Made by a program: the position numbers and the translations under genes. Shown here piece by piece: positions 8,656 to 15,497 of a DNA stretch of 34,836 bases. The DNA lies in assembly GCF_006483445.1 (NCBI RefSeq), contig NZ_PPPT01000134.1, positions 1 to 34,836 of the forward strand. The letters are read 5' to 3'. Origin of the DNA: Bradyrhizobium guangdongense. Lineage in GTDB: Bacteria; Pseudomonadota; Alphaproteobacteria; Rhizobiales; Xanthobacteraceae. The number at the start of each line of letters is the position of its first letter. The stretch's first letter is position 1. The notes under the pieces were generated by a model. It did not search any database and was not told the origin of the DNA. It was given only the letters and a program-made list of their open reading frames with translations.

Positions 8656-9504
8656 CTACCGCCCCCAGCGATCCTGCCAGATCTTCTCGCCGATCAGGCA
8701 GTTCACGCGCGGCTCCTTGTCGGCGACGCGCACCACCGGACGATCCGGCACGAGGCCCGCGACTTCCAGCAGCAGTTTCGTGCGGATCGCTTCCTTGAAC
8801 TTGTCGCGGTCCTTGATCGAGACCACGAAGGACCCGGGACCGCCGATCACGCAGTCCTCGTAGTAGTAGTCGAGATTGTCGATATCCATGGTCGAATAGG
8901 ACGGTTCCTTGACCATGATCGGCAGGCCGTTGATGATGATCCCTTTCTCCAGCGCGGCATCGCGCGACACCGTGACCGGGCCGCCATTGTTGTTGGGACC
9001 GTCGCCGGAAATGTCGATGACGCGGCGCAGGCCGCGATAAGGATCCTCCTCGAACAGCGGCATCGCAAAGTTGATCGCGCCCGAGATCGAGGTGCGCGAG
9101 GCGCGGCGGATCGGCGTCTTCATGATCTCGGCCGCGACCGCGTCCGCGGTCTCGGGCCCGTCGATCAGCCGCCAGGGGATGATGATCTTCTGGTCGGTCG
9201 AGGCCGCCCATTCGAAATAGGTCACGGCGATACGGCCGTTCGGCCCGGCCTTCAGCGCCTGCAGGAACTCCTTGGACTGGATCGCCTGCGCGTAGCCTTC
9301 GCGCTGGATCGCAAGCTCGTCCATGTCCATGGAGTAGGAGACGTCGACCGCGAGGACCAGCTCGACGTCGACGGTCTGCTGGTCCTTCTCGGCCGCAAGT
9401 CGCTGTGGTTGATATTTGGGCCCGGGTGCGGCGACGCCCGCAACGTCGCTCCCGGCAAACATGCCGGCGACCAGCACAGCCCCGATCGAGAACATCAAGC
9501 GCAT
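8656..9504 (-). CDS. DUF1194 (von Willebrand A-like) exported protein
   Basis: 282 residues with an N-terminal signal peptide (MRLMFSIGAVLVAGMFAGSD). The mature part starts VELVLAVDVSYSMD, whose Asp-x-Ser-x-Ser is a MIDAS metal-binding motif. ISGDGPNNNGGPV supplies the later MIDAS Asp/Gly loop. Family members are periplasmic VWA-fold proteins of unknown role common in Rhizobiales. A strong GGGAGGG ribosome site precedes the ATG. Nothing nearby suggests a partner. Family confident, function unknown. Confidence 0.88.
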   Translation of the reverse strand: MRLMFSIGAVLVAGMFAGSDVAGVAAPGPKYQPQRLAAEKDQQTVDVELVLAVDVSYSMDMDELAIQREGYAQAIQSKEFLQALKAGPNGRIAVTYFEWAASTDQKIIIPWRLIDGPETADAVAAEIMKTPIRRASRTSISGAINFAMPLFEEDPYRGLRRVIDISGDGPNNNGGPVTVSRDAALEKGIIINGLPIMVKEPSYSTMDIDNLDYYYEDCVIGGPGSFVVSIKDRDKFKEAIRTKLLLEVAGLVPDRPVVRVADKEPRVNCLIGEKIWQDRWGR

Positions 9505-9650
9505 CGCGCCCTCCCGTCGTATGTCGCGATGGTGACATGCAATCGGCCTTCCGCAAAGTGCGAAGATGGGTTCACCTTCACATTCGAGTTAGGAAATGTG
9601 CACGCTTGCGCAAAGCCGCCGCAGGTCCGCCATGGTCGCGCCACTCGGCG

Positions 9651-9694
9651 CGTCATTCCGGGGCGATGCGCAGCGTCGAACCCGCATTGACCGG
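9651..9694. repeat. Degenerate copy of the CGTCATTCCGGGGCGATG intergenic repeat
   Basis: The stretch starts CGTCATTCCGGGGCGATG and continues with a CGAACCCG core and a decayed right arm. A near-perfect copy lies at 32784-32827 and a half copy at 33808-33825. It lies between the divergent DUF1194 and fluoride-operon promoters. Confidence 0.6.
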
Positions 9695-9718
9695 GTGTGA
9701 GGAAGCGCCCCCGCCCAC

Positions 9719-9746
9719 TTGTGCGGCGCGATTTCCATGCTAGGCT
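9719..9746 (+). promoter_or_regulatory. Candidate promoter for the fluoride operon
   Basis: TTGTGC (9719-9724) and TAGGCT (9741-9746) are separated by 16 nt and would place the transcript start a few bases before the riboswitch aptamer. Both hexamers are imperfect, so this rests mainly on position. Confidence 0.35.
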
Positions 9747-9756
9747 TGCGACACAG

Positions 9757-9823
9757 ATGGGGATGGAGTCCCCCGATAACCGCCCGGCGATGAACGCGAT
9801 CGTGTTGGGCTGATGACTCCTGC
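9757..9823 (+). promoter_or_regulatory. Fluoride riboswitch (crcB motif)
   Basis: The RNA has the family layout. P1 is GGGG (9759-9762) with CCCC (9771-9774), closing a loop with GGAGT (9765-9769). An AAC linker follows, then a second stem of GCCC (9782-9785) with GGGC (9807-9810). The 3' strand GCTGATGACTCCTGC contains ACTCC (9816-9820), which pairs with the P1-loop GGAGT to form the characteristic pseudoknot. GATG-x-CTCC at the 3' side is the most conserved part of this class. The call is strengthened by two crcB genes and DUF190 downstream. In known members, fluoride binding turns on expression. Confidence 0.95.
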
Positions 9824-9870
9824 TTGAGGTGGGGCAACAATAGGCCCCTGCCTTCGGCGGGAGCATGGAC

Positions 9871-9893
9871 AACCCGCCGCTGGCGGGTTTTTT
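9871..9893 (+). terminator. Intrinsic terminator in the riboswitch leader (expression platform)
   Basis: Perfect 8-bp stem AACCCGCC / GGCGGGTT with a 3-nt loop and a following run of T (TTTTTT counting the stem end). It lies 48 nt after the aptamer and 53 nt before the MFS start codon, the expected place for ligand-controlled attenuation. An upstream hairpin CCTGCC / GGCGGG (9847-9861) has a GGCGGG that could instead pair with the CCCGCC of the terminator. A GGCAACAA segment (9833-9840) is an exact complement of TTGTTGCC (9892-9899) across the U-tract. Confidence 0.85.
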
Positions 9894-9946
9894 GTTGCCT
9901 GGATGCGCAGAGGGCTTCGCAAGGCAGAGGCTTCGAAAGGCAAGAC

Positions 9947-11170
9947 GTGACGACGACCGAGCCAAATCCATCCCGCGCCCGGATCCCCACGGGGATCTGG
10001 GTGCTCGGCTTCGTTTCGATGCTGATGGATATCTCCTCCGAGATGATCCACGCTTTGCTCCCGGTCTATCTCGTCACCGTGCTCGGCACTTCCACGCTCA
10101 CCGTCGGCTTCATCGAGGGCATTGCGGAAGCGACCGCCGCGATCACAAAAATCTTCTCCGGCGCGCTGTCGGACTGGCTCGGCAAGCGCAAGGTGCTGGC
10201 GGCCCTGGGCTACGGCCTCGCCGCGCTGACAAAACCGCTGTTTCCGCTGGCGCCGAGCGCGGGCTGGCTGGTCGCGGCGCGCTTCGTTGATCGCGTCGGC
10301 AAGGGCATCCGCGGCGCGCCGCGCGATGCGCTGATCGCCGACATCGCGCCAAGCGGGCTGCGCGGCGCGAGCTTTGGGCTGCGCCAATCGCTCGACACGA
10401 TCGGCGCCTTCGTCGGACCGCTGCTCGCCATTCTCCTGATGTGGTGGACTGCGGACAATTTCACAATCGTGTTCTGGATCGCGGTGCTGCCGGCATTCCT
10501 GTCGTTTGCACTGATCACCTTTGCGGTCAGCGAGCCCGATCCGGAGCCCGGGCGGGAGACTGCGGGAAACCCGCTCAACATCGCCGCGATGCGGCAGCTC
10601 GGCGCCGTCTATTGGCGCATCGTGGCGGTCGGCATCGTCTTCACGCTCGCGCGTTTCAGCGAAGCCTTCCTGATCCTGCGGGCGCAGAATATCGGGCTCA
10701 ATGCGATGTGGGTGCCGGCCGTGCTGGTGCTGATGAACATCGTCTACGCCCTCTCGGCCTATCCGGCCGGCGTGCTCTCCGACCGGATGAACCGGACCGG
10801 GCTGCTCGCCGTAGGCCTCGTCTTTCTCGCCGGCGCCGATCTTGCGCTCGCGGCTTTCCCGAACCTTGGCGGCCTCGCGCTCGGGGTGGTGCTGTGGGGC
10901 CTGCATATGGGGCTAACGCAAGGCTTGTTTTCGGCGCTCGTGGCCGACAGCGCGCCGCAAAACCTGCGCGGCACCGCGTTCGGCTATTTCAACCTGTTCA
11001 CGGGGCTCGCGATGCTCGCGGCCAGCATCATCGCGGGCGCGCTGTGGGACAGTTTTGGCCCGGCCGTCACCTTCCTGGCGGGCCTCGGATTCGCGCTGGC
11101 CTCCCTCGCCGGCCTGCTTGCGATCGGCAACGGAATCACGCAAGCCGCTGATGCGGTGGAGCAGCCATGA
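9947..11170 (+). CDS. MFS transporter, first gene behind the fluoride riboswitch
   Basis: 407 residues starting at GTG 9947, with AAGG about 9 nt upstream; longer frames run back through the riboswitch leader and are not credible. Around twelve membrane segments are visible. The cytoplasmic loop motif GALSDWLGKRK (MFS motif A) is present, and residues RVGKGIRGAPRDALIADI followed by FGLRQSLDTIGAFVGP are typical of a poorly characterised bacterial MFS subgroup. A weaker loop repeat, GVLSDRMNRTG, marks the second half. The substrate is not known. Position after a fluoride riboswitch and 16 bp before crcB suggests a role in fluoride stress, either exporting a fluoride-linked solute or correcting secondary effects. 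That role is inference. Confidence 0.88.
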   Translation: MTTTEPNPSRARIPTGIWVLGFVSMLMDISSEMIHALLPVYLVTVLGTSTLTVGFIEGIAEATAAITKIFSGALSDWLGKRKVLAALGYGLAALTKPLFPLAPSAGWLVAARFVDRVGKGIRGAPRDALIADIAPSGLRGASFGLRQSLDTIGAFVGPLLAILLMWWTADNFTIVFWIAVLPAFLSFALITFAVSEPDPEPGRETAGNPLNIAAMRQLGAVYWRIVAVGIVFTLARFSEAFLILRAQNIGLNAMWVPAVLVLMNIVYALSAYPAGVLSDRMNRTGLLAVGLVFLAGADLALAAFPNLGGLALGVVLWGLHMGLTQGLFSALVADSAPQNLRGTAFGYFNLFTGLAMLAASIIAGALWDSFGPAVTFLAGLGFALASLAGLLAIGNGITQAADAVEQP

Positions 11171-11186
11171 TCGGGGGCCTTGAGGC

Positions 11187-11576
11187 GTGCTGAGCGGACT
11201 GATCGCGATCGCAATTGGCAGCGTGCTCGGCGGATGCGCCCGCTATTTCATCTCCGGCGCCATCGCGCGGCGGATGGGCGAGACGTTTCCCTGGGGCACG
11301 CTGACCATCAACGTGTCAGGCGCCTTCCTGATCGGCATTTTTGGCGCGCTCGCTACCCATCCGGGCTCGTTGTTCGCTGCGCCCAATCCATGGCTGTTTG
11401 CGGTGACCGGCTTCCTCGGCTGCTACACCACCGTCTCCTCGTTCAGCCTGCAAACGCTGACGCTGGCGCGCAACGGCGAAGGGCTTCACGCGCTCGGCAA
11501 CATCGCGGCCTCGGTCGGATTGTGCCTCACCGCGGTCAGTTGCGGCTTCCTGCTTGCCGACGGATTTGGGGGCTAG
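11187..11576 (+). CDS. crcB: Fluoride channel subunit CrcB/Fluc, first copy
   Basis: 129 residues and four predicted membrane helices, the standard CrcB size. Signature segments are GGCARYFIS in helix 1, WGTLTINVSGAFLIG in helix 2, and GFLGCYTTVSSFSLQT in helix 3, which contains the pore-lining Thr/Ser and Phe residues of Fluc channels. Start is GTG 11187, 16 nt after the MFS stop. Arginines are concentrated in loops 1 and 3 while both termini are nearly neutral, suggesting N-out/C-out topology. The second copy at 11952 shows the reverse pattern, so the two probably pair antiparallel. It passively releases cytoplasmic fluoride. Confidence 0.93.
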   Translation: MLSGLIAIAIGSVLGGCARYFISGAIARRMGETFPWGTLTINVSGAFLIGIFGALATHPGSLFAAPNPWLFAVTGFLGCYTTVSSFSLQTLTLARNGEGLHALGNIAASVGLCLTAVSCGFLLADGFGG

Positions 11577-11610
11577 CTTTGAGATTCGCGCAAGCAGCAG
11601 CGACGACGGT

Positions 11611-11745
11611 TCACCTCGCCCCGCTTGCGGGGAGAGGTCGCGCCGAAGGCGCGGGTGAGGGGGACTCTCCGCGAGTCCATCTGTCACCGTCCCCTCGGAG
11701 AGCCCCCCTCACCCGACCCTCTCCCCGCAAGCGGGGCGAGGGAGA
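11611..11745. repeat. Long palindromic repeat, copy 1 of 2, between the crcB genes
   Basis: Outer arms CCTCGCCCCGCTTGCGGGG (from 11614) and the matching CCCCGCAAGCGGGGCGAGG (to 11742) are inverse complements, and the pairing continues inward through GGGTGAGGGGGACTCTCC / GGAGAGCCCCCCTCACCC with one extra C. Small internal hairpins (GCGCCGAAGGCGC; GGACTC / GAGTCC) sit inside. It has no coding capacity and resembles the mobile palindromic repeats common in Bradyrhizobium intergenic regions. Copy 2 begins 189 nt downstream in the same orientation. Confidence 0.85.
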
Positions 11746-11799
11746 CAGTCAGGCTAGCGCGCGATGACACAGGAATGCGTTGCATCCGCGGCCTCCCCT

Positions 11800-11936
11800 T
11801 CACCTCGCCCCGCTTGCGGGGAGAGGTCGATCGCGAAGCGATCGGGTGAGGGGGACTCTCCACGAGTCTCTCTGTCACCGCCCCCGCGGAGAGCCCCCCT
11901 CACCCCGACCCTCTCCCCGCAAGCGGGGAGAGGGAG
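11800..11936. repeat. Long palindromic repeat, copy 2 of 2, ending at the crcB2 ribosome site
   Basis: Same design and nearly the same sequence as the copy at 11611-11745, with a different internal tip (GATCGCGAAGCGATC instead of GCGCCGAAGGCGC). The right end runs straight into AGAGGGAG (11938-11945 region), the apparent Shine-Dalgarno of crcB2, so the repeat has become part of that gene's leader. The tip changes keep complementarity, as expected if the RNA or DNA hairpin is what is maintained. Confidence 0.85.
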
Positions 11937-11951
11937 TAGAGGGAGCGCGCA

Positions 11952-12380
11952 ATGACCGCCCTCTCCTCCAGCGACCGTTGGCGCAGCGCCATCCTCTACA
12001 CCTGGGTGGCCGCCGGCAGCATCGTCGGTGGCCTCGCGCGCTACCTCACCGGGCTCGCGCTCGACACCGGGCCGGGCTTCCCCTGGAACACGCTGGTCAT
12101 CAACGCGCTCGGCTCGCTGATCATCGGCTTCTACGCGACGCTGACGGGCCCTGACGGGCGCATGCTGGCGCGGCCCGAGGTCAGGCAGTTCGTGATGACC
12201 GGTTTTTGCGGCGGCTACACCACCTTCTCGACCTTCAGCCTGGAAACCTTCCGCCTGGCCCATACCGGCATGAAGGTCACTGCGCTCGCCTATATCGGCG
12301 CGTCGCTGATCTGCTGGCTGGTGTCGGTATGGGCCGGCCATATGATGGCGGCCCGCTATAACCGCTTGAAGAGGAGCTGA
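11952..12380 (+). CDS. crcB: Fluoride channel subunit CrcB/Fluc, second copy
   Basis: 142 residues and four predicted helices. Family segments are GGLARYLTG, WNTLVINALGSLIIGFYATL and GFCGGYTTFSTFSLET, the last being the most conserved CrcB signature. The N-terminus (SSDRWRSA), the central loop (GRMLARPEVRQ) and the C-terminus (ARYNRLKRS) are rich in arginine and lysine, predicting N-in/C-in topology, opposite to the first copy. The ATG is preceded by AGAGGGA derived from the edge of the palindromic repeat. DUF190 follows after 2 nt. It probably forms a heterodimeric fluoride channel with the 11187 product. Confidence 0.95.
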   Translation: MTALSSSDRWRSAILYTWVAAGSIVGGLARYLTGLALDTGPGFPWNTLVINALGSLIIGFYATLTGPDGRMLARPEVRQFVMTGFCGGYTTFSTFSLETFRLAHTGMKVTALAYIGASLICWLVSVWAGHMMAARYNRLKRS

Positions 12381-12382
12381 TC

Positions 12383-12724
12383 ATGCAGATTCCCAGTCAG
12401 GCCGTCTCGCTTCGGATCTTCATCGGCGAGAGCGACCATTTCGAGGGCAAGCCGCTCTATGAAGCGATCGTGATCAAGGCGCGCGAGCGGCACCTCGCCG
12501 GCGCCACCGTGCTGCGCGGCCCCATGGGGTATGGCAAGTCGAGCCGGCTGCACACCTCGAAGATCCTGCGGCTGTCGGAAGACCTGCCGCTGCTGATCGA
12601 GATCGTCGACAGCGAGGACAACATCAACGCATTCCTGCCCATCCTTGATGGCATGATGTCGAGCGGGCTGATCACCTTGGAGAAGGTCCAGGTCCTGCAA
12701 TATGGTGCGAAGGCCGCGGGCTGA
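12383..12724 (+). CDS. DUF190 protein, CrcB-associated
   Basis: 113 residues. The pattern LRIFIGESDHFEGKPLYEAI ... GATVLRGPMGYG ... DLPLLIEIVDSEDNINAFLP is that of DUF190, small cytoplasmic proteins with a ferredoxin-like, PII-resembling fold often encoded beside crcB and fluoride riboswitches. It may regulate or sense for the channel, but no biochemical role is established to my knowledge. It starts 2 nt after the crcB2 stop, so it is translationally coupled. Confidence 0.92.
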   Translation: MQIPSQAVSLRIFIGESDHFEGKPLYEAIVIKARERHLAGATVLRGPMGYGKSSRLHTSKILRLSEDLPLLIEIVDSEDNINAFLPILDGMMSSGLITLEKVQVLQYGAKAAG

Positions 12725-12771
12725 TGATCTGCGGCTGGAACCCGCGGAGCCCGAGTGTTTCAGGAGGCGGA

Positions 12772-13077
12772 ATGCCCGAGACCGTCATCAAGCCGAAAAC
12801 CAGGACCAGGACCAAGGTCGAACGGCCGAAGCTGCACAAGGTCATCCTTGTCAACGACGACTACACGCCGCGTGAATTCGTCACCATGGTGCTGAAGGCC
12901 GAATTCCGCATGACGGAGGACCAAGCCTACAAGGTGATGATCACGGCGCACAAGCTCGGCGTCTGCGTGGTTGCCGTCTTCACCAAGGACGTCGCCGAAA
13001 CCAAGGCGACCCGCGCCACCGACGCCGGCCGCGCCAAGGGCTATCCGCTGCTGTTCACCACCGAGCCGGAGGAATAG
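12772..13077 (+). CDS. clpS: ClpS-type adaptor of the ClpAP protease, divergent paralogue
   Basis: 101 residues from ATG 12772, preceded by a perfect AGGAGG; an in-phase ATG at 12724 overlaps the DUF190 stop but the extra residues do not resemble ClpS. The N-degron pocket core is present: KVILVNDDYTP with the two acidic residues, and the His of ITAHKLG (E. coli His66). DVAETKA matches the ClpA contact region. Two deviations stand out: Arg replaces the gatekeeper Met40 of E. coli (TPREF instead of TPMEF), and GYPLL replaces HPLL. No clpA is adjacent; the gene lies 47 nt after DUF190 on the same strand. It may therefore be a specialised ClpS2-like paralogue with altered N-end preference. Confidence 0.9.
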   Translation: MPETVIKPKTRTRTKVERPKLHKVILVNDDYTPREFVTMVLKAEFRMTEDQAYKVMITAHKLGVCVVAVFTKDVAETKATRATDAGRAKGYPLLFTTEPEE

Positions 13078-13174
13078 CGTTCGCGCAGTTTCGCGCTTTG
13101 CATTCCCTGGCCGGATCACCCAAAATGCCGCCAAGCCGGCATCCGCCGGACAACAAAGAACAGGAAACGAGGGC

Positions 13175-14209
13175 ATGGGCGCAACGGGAAGGAGCCGCGC
13201 GGTGAGGCGCGCGTTGGCATCGGCATTGATCGCGGTCCTGTGTCTCGCCGCCGGCAGCGCGCAGGCCGCCGACAAGGTCCGCATCGGGTTGTTGAAGCTT
13301 TCGTCGGCAGCGCCCTTGTACCTCGCCAAGGACCGCGGCTATTTCGAGCAGGAAGGCATCGACGCCGACTTCAAGTTTTTTGACGCGGCCGTCCCGATCG
13401 CGGTGGCCGCCGTCTCCGGCGACATCGATGTCGGCTTCACCGGCTTCACCGCCGCCTTTTACAATCTCGCCGGCAAGGGCGGGCTGAAGGTCATCGCGGG
13501 CACGGCACGCGAGGCGCCCGGATTCCAGAACACCGCCTATGTCGCCTCCAAGCGCGCCTATGATTCCGGCCTGAAGACGCTGAAGGACCTGCCCGGACAT
13601 TCCGTGGGCCTCACCCAGGTCGGCTCGACCTTCCACTATTCGCTGGGCCTGATCGCGGACAAGCTGAAATTCGACATCGGCTCGGTCAAGATCGTGCCAC
13701 TGCAGTCGCTGCCCAATGTCGCGGCCGCCATCAAGGGCGGCACGTTGGACGCCGCACTCACGGCCACGACGACGATCAGCCCGGTGATCGCCTCCGGCGA
13801 TGCCTTCGTGCTCGGTTTCGTCGGCGACGAGACGCCGTGGATGCTCGGCTGCGTCGTCGCATCGAGCGCAGCGATCGAGAAGAACCGCAAGCTGATCGAG
13901 AAGGTGTTGAAAGTCTACCAGCGCGGCGCCGAGGAATATTCCCGTGTTCTCTTGAAACGCGACGCGGACGGCAAGTTCGTCCGCAGCGACGAGGGCGACG
14001 CGATCCTCGGCATCGTCTCAAAATACACCGAGCAGAAGATCGAGACGTTGCGGCTCGGGCTCGCCGTGGTCGATCCCGCGCTCGACAGCGCCGACATCGC
14101 GCGGCAGATCGCCTGGTTCAAGTCACAGAAGATGGTCGATGCCGAAGTGGACGCGGACAAGATCATCGACAAATCCTTCGTGCCGGACAAGCCGACCAAT
14201 CCGAAGTGA
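13175..14209 (+). CDS. ABC transporter substrate-binding protein, NitT/TauT (SsuA/THI5-like) family
   Basis: 344 residues from ATG 13175, with a signal peptide (RRALASALIAVLCLAAGSAQAAD). The mature start KVRIGLLKLSSAAPLYLAKD, then GYFEQEGIDADFKFFD and GDIDVGFTGFTAAFY are the usual ligand-domain segments of aliphatic sulfonate, nitrate or pyrimidine-precursor binding proteins. No permease or ATPase gene is next to it, so it is an orphan or works with a distant transporter. The region directly after its stop codon is the tail of an unrelated, broken oxidoreductase gene. Ligand unknown. Confidence 0.87.
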   Translation: MGATGRSRAVRRALASALIAVLCLAAGSAQAADKVRIGLLKLSSAAPLYLAKDRGYFEQEGIDADFKFFDAAVPIAVAAVSGDIDVGFTGFTAAFYNLAGKGGLKVIAGTAREAPGFQNTAYVASKRAYDSGLKTLKDLPGHSVGLTQVGSTFHYSLGLIADKLKFDIGSVKIVPLQSLPNVAAAIKGGTLDAALTATTTISPVIASGDAFVLGFVGDETPWMLGCVVASSAAIEKNRKLIEKVLKVYQRGAEEYSRVLLKRDADGKFVRSDEGDAILGIVSKYTEQKIETLRLGLAVVDPALDSADIARQIAWFKSQKMVDAEVDADKIIDKSFVPDKPTNPK

Positions 14210-14387
14210 CGACAACATCGTCGCCGCCGGCCGCTGCATCGACGCCGACAAGGCCGCGCTCTCCAGCGTACGCGTGATGGGCCCCTGCATGACGATGGGC
14301 GCGGTCGCCGGCAGCGGCAGCGTGCACCAGATCGACATCGATGCGCTCAAGCATCGCGTCAGGGACAATCTGGAGCGCACGGATTAG
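14208..14387 (+). pseudogene. C-terminal remnant of an FAD-dependent oxidoreductase
   Basis: About 59 codons read DNIVAAGRCIDADKAALSSV then RVMGPCMTMGAVAGSG, a good match to the C-terminal FAD-contact segment (NxxVAGRCIxA ... RVMxxCMxxGxAAG) of FAD_oxidored/PF12831-type proteins. The rest of the protein, usually over 400 residues, is missing: upstream in the same frame lies the binding-protein gene read out of phase. The relic begins exactly where the binding-protein gene stops, so a deletion appears to have joined the two. It could in principle be translated from an in-frame upstream ATG, but a functional product is very unlikely. Confidence 0.7.
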
Positions 14388-14559
14388 GGCGCGCTCGAAT
14401 TGTTGAACCAGAGCGCGTATTCATAAATCTTCGTCGATGTCCGGTTCGCCCCGACACCGACCGCCTCTATGCAACCGCAGCAAATGTCGCGATGGGCCAG
14501 AAGCAGACCCTGAGGCAGCGTAGCAAAGCGGAGCACAGGGGATCAATTGCAGGCGCCGA

Positions 14560-15468
14560 CTACCTCGCCATAGATCGAGCCCATTCGGAGAAAGACATGA
14601 TCGGGGTCACTCTGGGATGCGTGGGCAGGTAGACCAGGAAAAAACTGTAGCCCCGAAGCGTGAGATTCGAAACTTGTACAAGTGCGCCGCTGGCGAGTTC
14701 GGGCCCGATGAGTACATCGCTGCAGATGGCGATGCCCTGCGCCGAAATGGCCGCTTCGATAGCGTGGAGTTCTTCGCGGAACGCCAAGTGCGGTAGTCCG
14801 GCGAGATCCGGCACTCGCTTGAAGCGGAGTTTCGCTTTGGTCTGCCAACGCTGCCAGGTCGGCGCATCGCGGTTTCTGGATGGCCATTCGATCTCGATCA
14901 GGGGGAAGTTCGCGAGTTCGGCAGGACTGAGCGTTTTCCGAAGGTCACCGACCAGCTTCGGACTGGCGACGACGCGAAACGTGTCGCGCATCAATTCGAT
15001 GCATCGGCCCCCTGCCGGAGGCTTACGGGCGTAGCGAATCGCAATATCGGCTTCATCGGCCGCGAGATCGAGGATGGCGTCGGTTCCAAAGATATCGAGC
15101 TTGAGGCGCGGATGGGCATCTCGCCATTTGGGTAGCCGTGGCACCAGCCATCGCGCCGCAAATGCATTGGTGGCGGTAATACGCAGCCGTCCCCCAACCG
15201 CGCTTGCCCTCACTTTGTCCAGGGCCTTCGCAAATGTCGCCAATCCATCGCGGACAACCGGGAAGAGCAGTTCGCCTGCGGCCGTCAGCTTGAGCGGGCG
15301 CGGCCTTCGGCGGAATAAATCCCTGCCGCAGTGACGTTCGAGCAGCTTGATTTGATGGCTGATGGCCGTCGGCGTGACAAACAGTTCTGCCGCCGCGCCC
15401 TTGAAGCTGAGATGGCGGGCCGCGGCTTCGAAGGCCCGAAGTTCGGTAAGTGGCGGAAGATGGTGCAT
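14560..15468 (-). CDS. LysR-type transcriptional regulator (GcvA-like)
   Basis: 302 residues. An N-terminal helix-turn-helix at about 7-66 (LRAFEAAARHLSFKGAAAEL then VTPTAISHQIKLLE) has the TPTAISHQI recognition pattern of the GcvA branch. The effector domain occupies about 90-295. It is divergent from the flavin-monooxygenase gene at 15576, the usual layout of a LysR regulator and its target, with a strong palindrome in the shared 107-bp promoter region. The effector is unknown. Confidence 0.92.
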   Translation of the reverse strand: MHHLPPLTELRAFEAAARHLSFKGAAAELFVTPTAISHQIKLLERHCGRDLFRRRPRPLKLTAAGELLFPVVRDGLATFAKALDKVRASAVGGRLRITATNAFAARWLVPRLPKWRDAHPRLKLDIFGTDAILDLAADEADIAIRYARKPPAGGRCIELMRDTFRVVASPKLVGDLRKTLSPAELANFPLIEIEWPSRNRDAPTWQRWQTKAKLRFKRVPDLAGLPHLAFREELHAIEAAISAQGIAICSDVLIGPELASGALVQVSNLTLRGYSFFLVYLPTHPRVTPIMSFSEWARSMAR

Positions 15469-15480
15469 CGGTGAATTCTA

Positions 15481-15497
15481 GATGAATTCAATTCATC
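15481..15497. promoter_or_regulatory. Perfect palindrome in the divergent LysR / monooxygenase promoter
   Basis: GATGAATTCAATTCATC is symmetric about its central C (8-bp arms). It lies 12 bp upstream of the LysR start and 78 bp upstream of the monooxygenase start, beside another GAATTC at 15473-15478. Position and symmetry fit the LysR recognition site. A CATAAT (15523-15528) could be the -10 of the monooxygenase gene. Confidence 0.6.

Noticed and set aside
9824..9946. Longer start for the MFS gene at 9824
   Set aside because: This runs through the riboswitch terminator hairpin and adds residues unlike the family; GTG 9947 has its own ribosome site.
11611..11936. The two palindromes as a CRISPR array or an insertion sequence
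   Set aside because: Only two copies, each self-complementary and about 135 nt long, no spacers, no transposase and no target duplication visible.
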